DNA of 6,761 nt from Flavobacteriales bacterium (GTDB taxonomy: Bacteria; Bacteroidota; Bacteroidia; Flavobacteriales_F; PHOS-HE28), in the NCBI GenBank assembly GCA_024640205.1, contig JAHEFL010000094.1:1-6761 (forward strand), read 5' to 3'. Every line of letters starts with the position of its first letter. Position 1 is the first letter of the stretch. Of this stretch, positions 6,424 through 6,761 are shown piece after piece. The position numbers were made by a program, and so were the translations under genes. The notes beneath the pieces were generated by a model that was not told where the DNA came from, did not search any database, and worked only from the letters and a program-made list of their open reading frames with translations.

Positions 6424-6761
6424 GGGTTCCGGTCGTTCACGGCCACATCATTGGATCGAAGCGCGCTGTCCACCTCCTGGAGCCCATCCCAAATGTGTTG
6501 GGCAGTGCGGTAGTTGGAAATGGTCCGATGTACGTTCACCTCAAGCGCTTCCACCTGTTCCCGTTCGCTGGCGATCATCGCGCCACCCTCCTTAGGCCCC
6601 AAGGCACCGGCCTTCAGGTCCGTATGCAAGGCCTTCAATCGGTCCACAGTGCTGGCCACTTCCTGTTGCACACGGCGATGGTCCGCTGCCATGGAACCCG
6701 CATCCCGCAACACCAGGAAATGGTCCGCGAGGAGTTTCGCCCCATCCCGGTCCAGGGTATC
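6420..6761 (-). CDS. Unrecognised protein, C-terminal 113 residues (start beyond right edge)
   Basis: The frame is open from the right edge of the window to the TGA at 6422-6420. A GTG at 6713 could be read as a start, but the 16 codons before it are also open and read naturally (DTLDRDGAKLLADHFL), so the gene almost certainly begins outside the window. The visible part is hydrophilic and helical, with long amphipathic stretches such as HRRVQQEVASTVDRLKAL and EREQVEALEVNVHRTI, suggesting a coiled coil. It ends in a short polar tail. I do not recognise the family. It overlaps the TPR gene by ATGA and is thus probably co-translated with that exported protein. The missing N-terminus would show whether it too is exported. 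Confidence 0.7.
   Translation of the reverse strand, partial: DTLDRDGAKLLADHFLVLRDAGSMAADHRRVQQEVASTVDRLKALHTDLKAGALGPKEGGAMIASEREQVEALEVNVHRTISNYRTAQHIWDGLQEVDSALRSNDVAVNDRNP

Noticed and set aside
5155..6513. Plus-strand open frames of 188 and 222 codons opposite the TPR gene
   Set aside because: Both are in register with the TPR gene and His/Gln-rich in the manner of antisense shadows. The minus-strand reading has a signal peptide and clear repeats.
1..6761. Search for a defence system, mobile element, CRISPR array, prophage or RNA gene
   Set aside because: All coding space is taken by housekeeping or conserved Bacteroidota families. There are no direct repeat arrays, transposase motifs, integrase or tRNA-like structures that I can see.

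Overview
The window looks like ordinary chromosomal DNA from a member of the Bacteroidota with unusually high GC (by eye in the mid-to-high fifties percent, not computed). The lineage call rests on family-level protein resemblance from memory. The 102-residue DUF4286 protein, the style of the exported TPR protein, the short D-3-phosphoglycerate-type dehydrogenase lacking an ACT domain, and the lipoprotein GDPD that begins HGHRG and carries an SHEP motif are all typical of that phylum. Genes also lack clear Shine-Dalgarno sequences and are tightly packed, as is common there. A Flavobacteriales-like high-GC lineage is a guess.

Layout: the left edge (1-183, plus strand) holds the last 60 codons of what looks like a monofunctional aspartate kinase (C-terminal ACT region). 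Everything else is on the minus strand and reads right to left as one tightly packed gene train. The order is: C-terminal part of an unrecognised coiled-coil-like protein (6761-6420), exported TPR protein (6423-4558), DUF4286 protein (4561-4253), 16S rRNA dimethyltransferase RsmA/KsgA (4256-3483), an 80-base spacer, magnesium transporter MgtE (3402-2035), D-2-hydroxyacid/phosphoglycerate dehydrogenase (2032-1085), and glycerophosphodiester phosphodiesterase lipoprotein (1095-193). The first four genes are joined by three successive ATGA stop/start overlaps, the last three by a 2-base gap and an 11-base overlap. The only non-coding gap of note is the 80 bases before mgtE. The two transcription directions meet at 184-192 with 9 bases between the stop codons.

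The genes do not form a recognisable pathway. They mix ribosome maturation (RsmA), Mg2+ uptake (MgtE), serine or 2-hydroxyacid metabolism, phosphodiester scavenging at the envelope, and two proteins of unknown role. I found no tRNA, rRNA, CRISPR array, insertion sequence, toxin-antitoxin or defence module. The most interesting feature is a set of three nested inverted repeats running from the last codons of rsmA to just before the mgtE start codon. They could fold the mgtE leader into a structured RNA and couple mgtE translation to rsmA translation. The DUF4286 protein, locked by overlaps between an exported TPR protein and RsmA, is the most interesting uncharacterised protein.
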